A DNA stretch of 64,000 nucleotides from the NCBI RefSeq assembly GCF_000317475.1, contig NC_019729.1, forward strand, positions 7,227,445-7,291,444, in the 5' to 3' direction. This document shows, piece by piece, positions 48,752 through 58,620 of the stretch. The DNA is from Oscillatoria nigro-viridis PCC 7112. GTDB taxonomy: Bacteria; Cyanobacteriota; Cyanobacteriia; Cyanobacteriales; Microcoleaceae. Position numbers and translations under genes: made by a program. Positions within the stretch are counted from its first letter, which is position 1; every line of letters starts with the position of its first letter. The notes beneath the pieces were generated by a model. That model made no database searches, was not told the origin of the DNA, and saw only the letters and a list, made by a program, of their open reading frames with translations.

Positions 48752-51067
48752 CTAACTAACGCTACAGTCACCGCTGTCTTTTGGTTCTCGCTTCGGATAT
48801 ACCCACTCGTTAAAGAACTCCTGAATTTCTTGAGGTTGCTGTTTGACTAAATATTCGTAATCTTGTTTCACCGGAATATTATAACTAGCCGTCCGTTTGC
48901 CAATCTTGGACAACCAAGTCGTGTGTACGGAAATCCCAAAATTAAGTTGTGGATGCCAGAGTTTGCATAGGGGGCCGCTCTTCAAATCCGCAGCGTCGAA
49001 AATCCAGATTTCATTGCCGTTGTCAGGTTGCTCATCTGTACCATTATAAACTACACATACAATATAGCCGTCTGTTGAGCCGCCTGTTGAACCCGCGCGG
49101 GGGACAAATTGCGGCGAGTTGCCGAAATAACCTGTGTCAAATTCGTATGCGTCTTGAATCTGCAACCGATTTTCATTTGCTTCAAGGGTATCCAGATCTG
49201 CTATGTGCAGTCGTAACAAGTTAGATTTGATGCCTTTTTTGGTCAACAGGCGCACTTCATCGGCTGGTATTTCCCGATATTTATAGTTTTGATACATTTT
49301 GAATCCTTGTTCGGTGAAAATATCTTCCCAGCATCCAAAAAAGCTCCAGTAGATATTGTCAAAGTGTCCAGAAGGCGGATTTTCACGGTAAGCATAAAGT
49401 GCTGGTCCCCAAGTGTATTTGCAATATTCTTTACCGTTGCTCTGAGTGTCCTGGCAATATTTGTTAGGCTGGTTGTCTGCATAAACTCCGGTCAAATCGC
49501 TTCTGACAACTTCGATTAGTTTGGCATCCTTAGCATCGAGTACGTAGCATCCTATGCGACTAATATCTAATGGCCCTACTGTCATCCCAAACATATGGGG
49601 TAAGCCTCCATTGTTGTCTGAGTTGCTGAAATCGATCTTGCGAATCCATTCAGCTACATCCCAAGCGCATACGTGCGCTAAGTGCAGCGTGATTTGATCG
49701 TTCGGATTTTTATAGTCTGTGAGAAAGTGCGTGGTTTCGCGGGGAATGACAACCTGTCGCGCTACCACTTTCTTGACATCTGATTTCAGGTCAGTGCGGC
49801 GGACAATGTAGATGGTACTGTCGGGTAATTGCGGGCGATCGATTAAGTTTCTCAGCCATTTTTCTATTTCTTCATATTTTGGCTCGTTTGGCGCCGGAAG
49901 TATTTCTTCTAGTAAGAATTTAAAGGCCGTGTCCATCAGCACCACGTAGTCTTCAGTCAATCCTATCTGGTGCATACTCTGTTTAATTGCGATCGGGCAA
50001 CCATTGGGGTGCGTTACCTGCCATTTATTAATCTTTTCTTTGCCATCCCAGGAAATCACATAGACAAAGTTGGCAAATATATCGCGTTTCTCAAGTAGAT
50101 GAGGTGCAGATTGAGGACTGAAATCCTTGCTCCGCAAGACCTGTCTGTACCTCACTCGCACGAGAACCGCTATATTAAATCTTTGCAGCAGACTCCAGAA
50201 TAAATGAATTGTTTTTTTCAAGGCGTCTGCTAATTTTTGGAAAAAGTTTTTTTGGTCGGGAACTTGCTGAAATCGTCGCTGGGATCGATTTCTGATGCTG
50301 TCAATTAAACCAAAAGCCCAATAGAGGACTGGACACAATTGAGCAATAAAAGTGGAGAGCGATCGCCCGCTGTTGACAGTAAACATTTCCCCTGTGTTCT
50401 CGTCAAAACAAGGATGGGCTGAAGTCTGAACTAATTTAAACGGAAAAGGCGGTTGTAAGGGAAGCTTAGCTAATAGCGGATTAAAGGCTCTCCAATCTCG
50501 ATCCCAACCCACGGGCGTGACTGCTTCCAGCGTTTTTGTATCAATTTCGTAGGGACGCCCTATATCCCAAGTTATCAGCAGTCTTTCGTTGTCTTCCTGA
50601 AGAAATTTCATGGGCAGAAAGCCGGTGTTTAGCTGATTGCGAATCCCTAACTGGTCAGACATTCGCATGATGCCGCGATTTTTAAATCTCAGGTTAGGCT
50701 TGCACTTATTTGTGGCTGCGTCGGCATAGTAACAGGGGGTTTTAGCAATTCTAGTTGTGAGAAATACTCCTTCCTCAAGATTGTCAAAATCAAAGCGATA
50801 AACCATCCCGTCGCCGTTGTAGAATGGCGTGAAACCATCACTGGAAGGAAATACAATATCTTTGTTATCATCGCGAGATTTAGAGTCTACAGAGCCTGTA
50901 GCTGAAATAATAAATACGTGGCCTTGCAATCCTGACGGTATTTGTTTTCCGTCCTTTACTAGCAGTTTTAGCGGGGGATACTTGGCTTCTGGATTATCTT
51001 GTTTTAGCCCAAATTCTACTCGACTAACTGACAATATTGATCTGGGAAAACTACTATTTTTTTTCAA
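48752..51067 (-). CDS. carotenoid-cleavage-oxygenase (RPE65) family protein
   Basis: The 771-residue product is a long member of the carotenoid oxygenase family, with candidate iron ligands in TSAHPCFDENTGEMFTVN (His ~234), SMHQIGLTEDYVVLMD (~367), LHLAHVCAWD (~460) and FGISVHTTWL (~730). It is longer than the usual ~480-500 residues because of inserts at ~255-310 and ~375-440. The conserved fold cleaves polyene or stilbene double bonds with O2; the substrate is unknown. The frame opens at a TTG (51067) with GAGGA upstream. An ATG at 51098 would join this frame only if the eight-A run (51057-51064) were one base shorter, so the start is uncertain. Confidence 0.82.
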   Translation of the reverse strand: MKKNSSFPRSILSVSRVEFGLKQDNPEAKYPPLKLLVKDGKQIPSGLQGHVFIISATGSVDSKSRDDNKDIVFPSSDGFTPFYNGDGMVYRFDFDNLEEGVFLTTRIAKTPCYYADAATNKCKPNLRFKNRGIMRMSDQLGIRNQLNTGFLPMKFLQEDNERLLITWDIGRPYEIDTKTLEAVTPVGWDRDWRAFNPLLAKLPLQPPFPFKLVQTSAHPCFDENTGEMFTVNSGRSLSTFIAQLCPVLYWAFGLIDSIRNRSQRRFQQVPDQKNFFQKLADALKKTIHLFWSLLQRFNIAVLVRVRYRQVLRSKDFSPQSAPHLLEKRDIFANFVYVISWDGKEKINKWQVTHPNGCPIAIKQSMHQIGLTEDYVVLMDTAFKFLLEEILPAPNEPKYEEIEKWLRNLIDRPQLPDSTIYIVRRTDLKSDVKKVVARQVVIPRETTHFLTDYKNPNDQITLHLAHVCAWDVAEWIRKIDFSNSDNNGGLPHMFGMTVGPLDISRIGCYVLDAKDAKLIEVVRSDLTGVYADNQPNKYCQDTQSNGKEYCKYTWGPALYAYRENPPSGHFDNIYWSFFGCWEDIFTEQGFKMYQNYKYREIPADEVRLLTKKGIKSNLLRLHIADLDTLEANENRLQIQDAYEFDTGYFGNSPQFVPRAGSTGGSTDGYIVCVVYNGTDEQPDNGNEIWIFDAADLKSGPLCKLWHPQLNFGISVHTTWLSKIGKRTASYNIPVKQDYEYLVKQQPQEIQEFFNEWVYPKREPKDSGDCSVS

Positions 51068-51586
51068 CCTTATCCTCGTTTTGTACAGATTGGTTCATAG
51101 TTTTTATAGGGGTTAAATTTGAGATGAATAACACCTGCACTAATTGCTCTTAACTTAAGTTGCTAGTTATCTCAAACAGGCTGCTAATGGCTAATTCGAG
51201 TCAAAAACTTGATTAGCAAGCTGGCAATTAGCAACACCGCAGTTTATAACTAGAAACTTGCGTTATTAGTCACCGTAAGCGATTCAGCGAAAATCAACTC
51301 GACTTAAATAGTGAATTATAATTATATCATATATTTTCTTCTCCAGTGTGGCTCTCTCGTACTTATGGTGATAACGTAAGCTAATAATTTAGCACGATCG
51401 AGGGTTTCAACGTTCAGTCTCAGATAGTTAGTATCATCTGCTACTTTTAACACCAAGCATCGGGGAGAGCCGAGGAAAAAATTATGTGATTAATTGATGT
51501 TTGCATCGACACTGATGTCATGAATGCTGCACTGGGACAAGCGTAACAAGTCGCTTTAGCTGTCATATCAAGGTGCGACTCGGCTA

Positions 51587-51606
51587 AAATGTGGGGCGCC
51601 ACATTT
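51587..51606. other. small inverted repeat AAATGTGG / CCACATTT
   Basis: An 8-bp stem with a GGCG loop in the 694-bp gap between the oxygenase and surE (51068-51761). I see no gene in this gap. Confidence 0.4.
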
Positions 51607-51761
51607 CTGCGGCAACTGTTCAATTAATGCCATGATATAAATGTGTGGCAATGCTCATACTGACGATCGCCACCAACTAACAACCAATTTGGGCTAGAGC
51701 TACCAGAAGGTTGCCAGCATCTGCGCTCTCAAATCGGTTCTATAAAACCGACACATTTTTA

Positions 51762-52439
51762 ATGACGATAATTTTAACCAACGACGACGGCATCGATGCT
51801 CCGGGCATTCAAGCACTTTTGCAAGCAGTAAGCGGCAAAACAATTATGGTGGCTCCGCAGGGGCAATTGTCCGGCTGCGGGCATCAAGTGACGGCTCACA
51901 GTCGGATTCATGTCGATCGGCGATCGTCCGTGGAATATGCTGTAGGGGGAACACCGGCCGATTGCGTGCGTATTGCTCTTCATCACGTTTGTGCGAAGCC
52001 GGATTTGGTGCTTTCGGGTATTAACGCGGGCGGCAATTTGGGGGTTGACGTTTATATTTCGGGTACGGTGGCGGCTGTGCGCGAAGCAGCCATGCACGGT
52101 ATTCCGGGAATCGCAATTTCCCACCGGATTAAAAGGCCGCTTGAAATAGACTGGGATGTCGCTACTCGCTGGACATCGCGAGTGTTGGCCCATTTGCTGA
52201 ACCGGGAACCAAAGTCGGGGTGTTTCTGGAATGTGAATTTGCCGCATTTAGCGCCCGGAAGTGCGGAACCGGAAATTGTGTTTTGCCAGCCTTCGACGCA
52301 GCCGCTGCCAGTCGTTTACCGGAGGTCGGGAGAATACTTTTATTATGCCGGAGAATATGGCTCGCGCGATCGGGCGCCTGGGACTGATGTGGACGTGTGT
52401 TTTGAGGGTAATATTGCAGTGACTGAGATATCGCTGTGA
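51762..52439 (+). CDS. surE: 5'/3'-nucleotidase SurE
   Basis: The 225-residue product starts MTIILTNDDGIDAPGIQALL, with the metal-binding NDDG motif, and has GGTPADCVRIALHH, DLVLSGINAGGNLGVDVYIS and SGTVAAVREAAMHGIPGIAI. These make it SurE, a metal-dependent phosphatase that removes phosphate from nucleoside monophosphates and helps survival in stationary phase. The ATG at 51762 is used; a TTG at 51711 would add 17 residues not found in the family. It is a single gene here; the usual partner pcm is absent. Confidence 0.95.
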   Translation: MTIILTNDDGIDAPGIQALLQAVSGKTIMVAPQGQLSGCGHQVTAHSRIHVDRRSSVEYAVGGTPADCVRIALHHVCAKPDLVLSGINAGGNLGVDVYISGTVAAVREAAMHGIPGIAISHRIKRPLEIDWDVATRWTSRVLAHLLNREPKSGCFWNVNLPHLAPGSAEPEIVFCQPSTQPLPVVYRRSGEYFYYAGEYGSRDRAPGTDVDVCFEGNIAVTEISL

Positions 52440-52714
52440 TGGGATTTGATGGATTTGGTGGATTTGGGCGATCGAACTATATTTTTTTTCAATAAAGTCT
52501 AAATAGACGGTCTTAAATTCGATCGGCGACAGAATGTTTCATATTCATGACTAAAAACAGATTTCATTATACTTTGGGTTTAGCACTGCATATTCCCTAG
52601 ATATAATAAACCTGTTTTCGGATAATCCCAAAATAGGATAGTTAAAGATGTTAAAAATCGATAGTAATGACAATTAAACAAAATTAATCGCAATTCCGAG
52701 AGTGGCAGCTATCT

Positions 52715-52831
52715 CTACTTGCGGCCCTCGGTGCTACCATAATTTTTTTTGTCATCCTTCGGCTTAGCAACACCATCAGGTTGTTTCTTTGGCTTTTTGA
52801 TTTCTTTATTGCTTTTTCTTTCTTTTGACAT
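52715..52831 (-). CDS. 38-residue lysine-rich small protein
   Basis: This gene is too short for normal ORF calling. An ATG at 52831 with GAGGAAT about 8 bp upstream opens a 38-codon frame ending at TAG: MSKERKSNKEIKKPKKQPDG, then VAKPKDDKKNYGSTEGRK. The product is highly basic and disordered, and resembles short lysine-rich proteins starting MSKERKSNKE in other bacteria. It has a clear ribosome binding site and lies in a gap without other genes (52440-53581). Nucleic-acid binding is possible but not shown. A chance frame is less likely, because composition and start signal agree. Confidence 0.65.
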   Translation of the reverse strand: MSKERKSNKEIKKPKKQPDGVAKPKDDKKNYGSTEGRK

Positions 52832-52876
52832 GATTATTCCTCAATTTTGACTCAGCATAACATAGATTGACACATT

Positions 52877-52992
52877 TGCCTAACTGCCAGTAGAGGGGGT
52901 GATTTTATACAGATATTACTCGCTGTTAGTTTTGTACAATCTGCAATATATTATCCACTAGGTTTTGAACGAATCCCCTCTACCGTTAGGCA
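52877..52992. mobile_element. 116-bp inverted-repeat element
   Basis: TGCCTAACTGCCAGTAGAGG at the left and CCCCTCTACCGTTAGGCA at the right are inverted ends with small differences. The AT-rich interior shows no gene. Only one copy is seen, so mobility is inferred from structure alone. The rest of 52993-53581 shows nothing that I can support. Confidence 0.5.
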
Positions 52993-53581
52993 TATCGATA
53001 AATTCCTCAGAAGTACAATGTCTGAAATTACTTTTCACCCCGATCGACTCAAGGAAATATGCAAAAGCGCGATCGTCTAACTGCTGCGAGACAATCGAGA
53101 AAAATTATCGCTGATTAAGCTGTTGTTCCACATCTAATTTTCATGAAAAATGACAGTAGATAAAATATGCAGCTATGACCATGCCAGCCTTCGGGACACC
53201 GGGCGCAAAAACAACAACAAATTTGCAGTCTCGGTTTAAAAAAGCTGTTAACCACAGTGGACAATAAGAATATTGATTTTACTATTAATCACCACTTCGG
53301 ACAGTGTTTGATGGCTTACCTACCGAGAATAACGGTTTCACTGATCTCAGTACGATCGCAACGGTTGCCGAAGCCCACTAGAGACCCACGATAAATCAAG
53401 GGTTTCAGACTATGATCTCAAAACGATCGGGACTATGGAAAAAGCACAAAGTATATGTATAAATATAAAGTTGATTCTCAGCTTTCTTGAAAGTGCGATC
53501 CAGTCCGCTCCGTTTGAGATAAAATACTTATAAAGAGTGTTTATTTCTAGATTAATTTCCGCTATAAGGAATGTGACCCGT

Positions 53582-54454
53582 ATGGAAGTAACCGAGCTGC
53601 TCAAAGAATACGAAAATGGAAACAGAGACTTTGCTGACGCAAACCTCAGCGGAGCAAACCTCAGCGGAGCTATATTAGTTGGCGTAAACCTTTCGAGGGC
53701 TAACCTGTCGGGAGCTAACCTGAGTCGGGCGCATCTGACCAAAGCAGAACTCAACGGCGCAAACCTTTACAGGGCAAATCTGAGTTTTGCCAAAATGGGC
53801 CAAGCCAGACTAGCCGACGCAGAACTGACAAAAGCCAATCTCAGCGGAGCTTTCCTCGTCAAAGCAAAACTGCCGAGGGCAAAGTTGAGCGGCGCCCAAC
53901 TCATCGGTAGCAACCTGCGGAGCGCCATCCTCTGGAACGCCAATTTGTGTACAGCCGACATGCAATTCATCAACCTGCGGGGCGCCAACCTCACGGGAGC
54001 CAACCTCAACTGGGCAAACTGTGGAGGGGCAAAACTCAGCGGTGCAAAGCTTTTTGGCACTCAACTAACAGGCATCTATCTCAGGAAAGCTTACATCAAC
54101 GGCATCGACCTGAGCAGGACGGATCTCAATGGCGTCAACCTGAGCGAAGCCAAACTGAACGGGGTAAACCTGGAAGGCTCGAACTTGTTAGCTGCCAATC
54201 TCAGCGGGGCTCAGTTGCGGGGCGTCAAGTTGATGGGAGCAGATTTAACCAGGGCAAATCTGGTGGGAGTTTCTTTGGTGCAGGCAAACCTCGATTGGGC
54301 TAGGCTGTGCTATGCAGACTTGAGCGAAGCCGACTTGAGCGGGGCAACATTGACGGGAACCAACTTTGAGGGTACTCAGTTAGCCGGATCGACAATGCCA
54401 CCATCTTTGAGCAATGATGTCTACTTAACTGCAGCAGGTGGTGTCGCAGCTTAG
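53582..54454 (+). CDS. pentapeptide repeat protein
   Basis: The 290-residue product starts MEVTELLKEYENGNRDFADA, a short helical cap, then has about 48 pentapeptide units of the A(N/D)LSG type to residue ~265, and a short non-repetitive tail. It should form a right-handed beta-helix. I use the ATG at 53582 with AAGGAATG upstream; the frame from 53537 would add 15 residues. The cap of the form VxELLxxYxxGxRDF is common in cyanobacterial members. Function is unknown; some relatives mimic DNA and inhibit gyrase, which is not shown here. Confidence 0.92.
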   Translation: MEVTELLKEYENGNRDFADANLSGANLSGAILVGVNLSRANLSGANLSRAHLTKAELNGANLYRANLSFAKMGQARLADAELTKANLSGAFLVKAKLPRAKLSGAQLIGSNLRSAILWNANLCTADMQFINLRGANLTGANLNWANCGGAKLSGAKLFGTQLTGIYLRKAYINGIDLSRTDLNGVNLSEAKLNGVNLEGSNLLAANLSGAQLRGVKLMGADLTRANLVGVSLVQANLDWARLCYADLSEADLSGATLTGTNFEGTQLAGSTMPPSLSNDVYLTAAGGVAA

Positions 54455-54600
54455 GCAACGCCAAAAATTAATGTCGCATCCGAGTGGACGACTCTCGCAT
54501 TGGTTTAACTTTTGATGCAGACATCATTACTTTTGTGAGAGTGCTGCACCGGCAAGAAATTTACTGATATTTGCGAGAGTTTGTAGCATCACAATTGAAC

Positions 54601-55815
54601 TTACCCGATTAATTTCGCGACTCGCAAAGCAGAGGTAATTGCTCCTTCGTGCAAACCATCCCCCAAATAAGCTCCCGCATGATAAGTGTTGTTCTCGCCA
54701 TTAGTCTCTATAACTTCATCTCGATATCGAAAAGACTCGACAGTGTACAGCGGCGTGTGATGTTTCTGAATGTGAATAATGTGCTTTTTGTCGATCGACT
54801 CCTCCAGTTGAAAAGCTAAACTGTACTCTCGTGGCGAGGAGATGCCGCAAAGCTGATTCAAGCTCGCATTATATCCCCATCCCTTGTCCGTCTCGAAAAA
54901 ATCAAATTCTGATAACTTGCGGATACCGTAGCGATCGTACATTGATGTATCAGAATGCAGTACAGTGGTTGCATAATTGGCTTTCCACGCCGAAAACCGC
55001 TTCCTTTCCGCATCAGTCGGATCTGACAGTAACCTCATAACTCGATCTGGTGGCATCGCAAAAACCACCTTATCAAATTCCTGGATTTCCCCATCAGAAA
55101 GCACAATTTTTACAGAATCCGCACTTCTAGAAATATTGGCAATCTCCACATTCAGCAGTATATTGCCCTTAAACCGTTCCAAAATCTTTTCAATGTAAGA
55201 ATACACCCCGCCTTTAATCCTCACCCAGTTGACCGAGGCATATTCGCGCAAAACAGGCATCGCTAATTCCGCCGGAAAATTGTCGAGCAATTCAAACGGT
55301 ATCGAGTAGCTGTACATCGTCAGCAACTTCAGCCAATAATTGCGGACGCACGAGCTTTTCAAAGACTCAGAAAGCGACACATCGTAGAAATCGTGCTGTT
55401 TAGCAAACCGCATCTTTAAAATAAATCCAGCCGAACGAGCGTAGAGACTATCCAGCCGCAAATACTCGAGCAGGCGTTGGATTCCGGTGAAATTTTTTCG
55501 GATAGATACCGCAGACAAAAAGTGAGTGCCATCTTTAAAAAACAGCGCGGAACCAATCTGCACAGGTTCTAATTCAACGCCGAGTTCCTGCATCAAAGCC
55601 ACGAAATTGTAAAATACAGTGGGAAATTCCAGCACCCCATTTTCTAATATTTCATTGCACTCAGATTGATTGGGTACAACATTTTTGTTCAGCGTCCGAA
55701 TGTGTCCGCCTAAAATTGGCTGACTTTCCAACACAGTGACGTGATGCCCCTGTTTATTGAGCCAGTAGGCTGCTGCCATACCACTGGCTCCGCCCCCAAC
55801 AATTGCAATTCTCAT
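54601..55815 (-). CDS. FAD-dependent amine oxidase-like oxidoreductase
   Basis: The 404-residue product begins MRIAIVGGGASGMAAAYWLN, a Rossmann FAD-binding motif, with LESQPILGGHIRTL, and has EFDKVVFAMPPDRVMRLLSD (~250) and HAGAYLGDGLHEGAITSALR, the C-terminal FAD motif. This fits the flavin amine oxidase/phytoene desaturase-like family. Many cyanobacterial members are of unknown substrate. It follows another flavin oxidoreductase gene on the same strand, with 228 bp between. The pair may act in one lipid or isoprenoid pathway, which is inference. Confidence 0.83.
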   Translation of the reverse strand: MRIAIVGGGASGMAAAYWLNKQGHHVTVLESQPILGGHIRTLNKNVVPNQSECNEILENGVLEFPTVFYNFVALMQELGVELEPVQIGSALFFKDGTHFLSAVSIRKNFTGIQRLLEYLRLDSLYARSAGFILKMRFAKQHDFYDVSLSESLKSSCVRNYWLKLLTMYSYSIPFELLDNFPAELAMPVLREYASVNWVRIKGGVYSYIEKILERFKGNILLNVEIANISRSADSVKIVLSDGEIQEFDKVVFAMPPDRVMRLLSDPTDAERKRFSAWKANYATTVLHSDTSMYDRYGIRKLSEFDFFETDKGWGYNASLNQLCGISSPREYSLAFQLEESIDKKHIIHIQKHHTPLYTVESFRYRDEVIETNGENNTYHAGAYLGDGLHEGAITSALRVAKLIG

Positions 55816-55897
55816 AGTTCACTCCTAGATTGATAGAATGGAACATTAATCATCGAATGCTTAAGAGCTGTTGGAGAAACGATCCGATCCCCCCTAA

Positions 55898-55916
55898 CCC
55901 CCCTTAATAAGGGGGG
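55898..55916. terminator. GC-rich hairpin between two oxidoreductase genes
   Basis: CCCCCCTTA pairs with TAAGGGGGG around a single A. A second small hairpin AGTCTGC/GCAGACT is at 55981-55998. They lie 128 and 46 bp past the stop of the gene at 56044 and may end its transcription. Confidence 0.5.
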
Positions 55917-56043
55917 GACAAGAACCTTTTTCTAGCTTTCTCTCGTTGCCAGGTTGGATGTGATGCCCTTTTTATTTTTTAGTCTGCGGAGGCAGACTTC
56001 GTTTCTGTAGTAGCGATTTCAATCGCCGAGTAACCAATTCCTC

Positions 56044-57576
56044 CTAGCCTAAAATCGCATCGCCGGATAAACGTTGATAAAGCAGCGCCCCCGTCCAAAA
56101 TGTCGGCGCAAAGCCTGGATAGCCCGAGGAGGCGTTGCAGAAATAGAAATTGTTGAGGGATGTTTCATGATTTAGCCGATCGACCCCCATGTTGCGCGGC
56201 GTCAGGCTGGAACCGTAGGAATTACCGTTAGGACACCAGCAGAAGCGCTCGTTAGTCGTCGGACTTCCGGTAATATGAAAGACCATGTGTTTGCGGAAAT
56301 TCGGAACATAGTCTTTTTCAACAACATCTAAAATCGAGTCCAGAATCTCTTGTTTCTTCTGTCTGTAAGCTTTGCGATCGCTCTCCCAAAGTTGTTTAAA
56401 ATAGCTGTAATTAGCAACTGTCAGAAATTCTACAATTTGACAATCTTCTGGACAATCCCGCCGCGCTTCCGTCAGTAAAGTTGGCGTTGTAATTGCAAAA
56501 CTAGGACGAGAAAAATCATTTCGATCGTACATTTGAGCAAAGGCTTCATTCAGATCCAGATGTTCGGAATGAAACGTATTCCACTTGCCAAATCCATAGT
56601 CTCGGAGATCGATATCTTTGACAACGCAGTACACCATGTAGTTAGATGCAGAATACTCATAGTTGAGTTTCCGCCGCACTTTTTTAGAGAACAGTTCCTC
56701 TCCAATCATCTTGGCCGCTCTTTTCGGGTCGAGGTTGCAAATCACCGTGTCGCCCGTGAATTCACGGGTTTGATGGGTGGTCAAATCCATCGCTTCAACA
56801 CCAGTTACTGTTCTGTTTGTCACCCTAAAATTCGTGACTTCATGGTTTAATAGAACTTTCCCCCCGTTGGATTCAATGACATTAACTAAAGAATTGATGA
56901 CATCTTCAAAATGCTGCGTCGGGTAAAATGCGCCTTCTTGATAGCCTCTAAACAAGGCAATCCAAGCATAGAAAGAAAGCTGATTTGGGGGCAGCAAAAA
57001 GTCCGGCCATTGCAGGGCTAATAGGGTTTGGGCGGCTTGCGGGAGTTGGAACTTGTCGAAAACGTCCTGAAGTGTACTGTTGAGGTGTTGGACGGCACAG
57101 AATACGTCACCGAAATTTTTGAGCAATTCAATTGGTTTGACGGGAGGAGCGAGTTTTCTGAGTCCCTCGCCTGTTTTCTCGACTTCGTTGACGAATTGGC
57201 GAATTCTCTCGCCCGCTTCGGGAAACAGCGCCGACAATCTGCGGATCAGTTCCTCTGGTTCCGAGGGAATATCCAGTGCATATCCAGGCATTCTCATGTG
57301 GTCGTAGCCATTCGGATCGTACCGTTCAAAGGTGACATCTCGATCGAGGCCGAGTTTTTTGAGAACTCGATTGACTGTATGTCCTTCGCCGCAGTCCCAA
57401 ACGTAGTGGAATTGGGCATTAAAGGTGTATTTGTCGGCCATCGTAAAGGTGTGACCAAAGCCTCCGGGATGCTCGTGAGCTTCGAGGATGTGTACGGTTT
57501 TGCCGGAGTTTGCCATCAAAGCTCCGAAAACCAGTGCTGATAAACCACTGCCGACGATGAGGTAATCTGTTTGCAT
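56044..57576 (-). CDS. CrtI/RetSat-like FAD oxidoreductase
   Basis: The 510-residue product has an N-terminal FAD motif (DYLIVGSGLSALVFGALMAN, then LEAHEHPGGFGHTF) and the C-terminal block YGSSLTPRNMGVDRLNHETS with PGFAPTFWTGALLYQRLS. It is of the phytoene desaturase/carotene isomerase/retinol saturase type that acts on polyenes. Which reaction it performs cannot be read from the sequence. It lies upstream of another FAD oxidoreductase on the same strand, and the carotenoid oxygenase is only about 5 kb away, so a carotenoid or apocarotenoid link is possible but unproven. The gap 57577-57878 holds no gene. Confidence 0.85.
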   Translation of the reverse strand: MQTDYLIVGSGLSALVFGALMANSGKTVHILEAHEHPGGFGHTFTMADKYTFNAQFHYVWDCGEGHTVNRVLKKLGLDRDVTFERYDPNGYDHMRMPGYALDIPSEPEELIRRLSALFPEAGERIRQFVNEVEKTGEGLRKLAPPVKPIELLKNFGDVFCAVQHLNSTLQDVFDKFQLPQAAQTLLALQWPDFLLPPNQLSFYAWIALFRGYQEGAFYPTQHFEDVINSLVNVIESNGGKVLLNHEVTNFRVTNRTVTGVEAMDLTTHQTREFTGDTVICNLDPKRAAKMIGEELFSKKVRRKLNYEYSASNYMVYCVVKDIDLRDYGFGKWNTFHSEHLDLNEAFAQMYDRNDFSRPSFAITTPTLLTEARRDCPEDCQIVEFLTVANYSYFKQLWESDRKAYRQKKQEILDSILDVVEKDYVPNFRKHMVFHITGSPTTNERFCWCPNGNSYGSSLTPRNMGVDRLNHETSLNNFYFCNASSGYPGFAPTFWTGALLYQRLSGDAILG

Positions 57577-57878
57577 GGGAAATTTCCTCGATCGATTGAA
57601 TCGGGCGATCGTTGTCTATTTAAACTAACTCTCAATTCTGAGAAAATTCTGAAGTCCACCAACAATTTTTTGAGGCGCGCTGGTTTAATGACTGTATTAA
57701 AGTCTGATTCCGGTTGCTGTTAAGGTTAATTAACCTGTTGCCGATCGAACTTACAGCTTCGGAGGCGGACTGGAAAGCCCGCCCCACAAGGGAAGAAACC
57801 GGATTTCTACCTTTCTACTTAGTCTTTAGGTATAGAGTCGCCTACCTAATTAGGAGTATGTTAATTTGAGTGCGATGC

Positions 57879-58364
57879 TTATTTGTGCGGCACAATCACA
57901 TCAAAAAAAGCATCCTCCAAATCATAACCAAACATCTGCGACATCGCCATCAACTTCGATTTACTGGGAATTCCCTGCTGATTCAACCAATCAGTCAACA
58001 CAAAAATTTTGTTCATCAAAAACATTTCCAAAGCTTCAGGATTGTACTGAATACCTTGGGTGGGGTGAAACTGGTGCGGCACCAACATGGCGGCATAGCG
58101 CGCCAATTCTCCCGCTTTCCAATCCAGCAAAAATGGCAGCCAAGGATAACAAGCATCCAAGCGAATAAACCACAGCCGCACTTCGGGAATTTCCGAAATT
58201 TCTCGCGGATCTAACTCTTCGCGCGGATACTCAATTTCAAATTTTAGCTGTTGTTCGTTTTGGGCGATCGCTCCTTCGGCCAGCCACTTTTCAATCGCAG
58301 TCCGCACCGGAGACAAATCTAAACTGTTTATGCGATCGGCATCTATCGATATCATAATACTCAT
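57879..58364 (-). CDS. crr6: CRR6-family NdhI maturation factor
   Basis: The 161-residue product matches CRR6 (DUF1817), which helps assemble the NdhI subunit of the photosynthetic NDH-1 complex. Typical blocks are FEIEYPREELDPREISEIPE, VRLWFIRLDACYPWLPFLLD, WKAGELARYAAMLVPHQFHP and EALEMFLMNKIFVLTDWLNQ. It starts MSIMISIDADR at 58364; an internal Met at 58355 is an alternative. It stands alone between repeats. Confidence 0.92.
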   Translation of the reverse strand: MSIMISIDADRINSLDLSPVRTAIEKWLAEGAIAQNEQQLKFEIEYPREELDPREISEIPEVRLWFIRLDACYPWLPFLLDWKAGELARYAAMLVPHQFHPTQGIQYNPEALEMFLMNKIFVLTDWLNQQGIPSKSKLMAMSQMFGYDLEDAFFDVIVPHK

Positions 58365-58434
58365 AAAAAGTCAACCCTATAGCAGTAATTTATATCAAAT
58401 CCGGTCGATCGACCGCGATTTACCGTTGGGCAGC

Positions 58435-58493
58435 AGGGGCGGGTTTATGAGACTATCGATCTCAACCAAATATTGTTGGAAAAACCCGCCCCT
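58435..58493. repeat. AGGGGCGGGTTT / AAACCCGCCCCT inverted repeat
   Basis: A perfect 12-bp stem with a 35-nt loop, related to the element at 12513-12571. It is followed by TTGAGAATGGTATCACATCT, which resembles the right end of family C. Confidence 0.65.
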
Positions 58494-58620
58494 ACAGGTT
58501 ATTGAGAATGGTATCACATCTCATATATATCCCACCTATAATATCACTACCAATGTCCAATTATCAATATTATCAATTAGCAATGCCCGATGCCCTGTTT
58601 GGCCGATGCCCAATTCCCAA

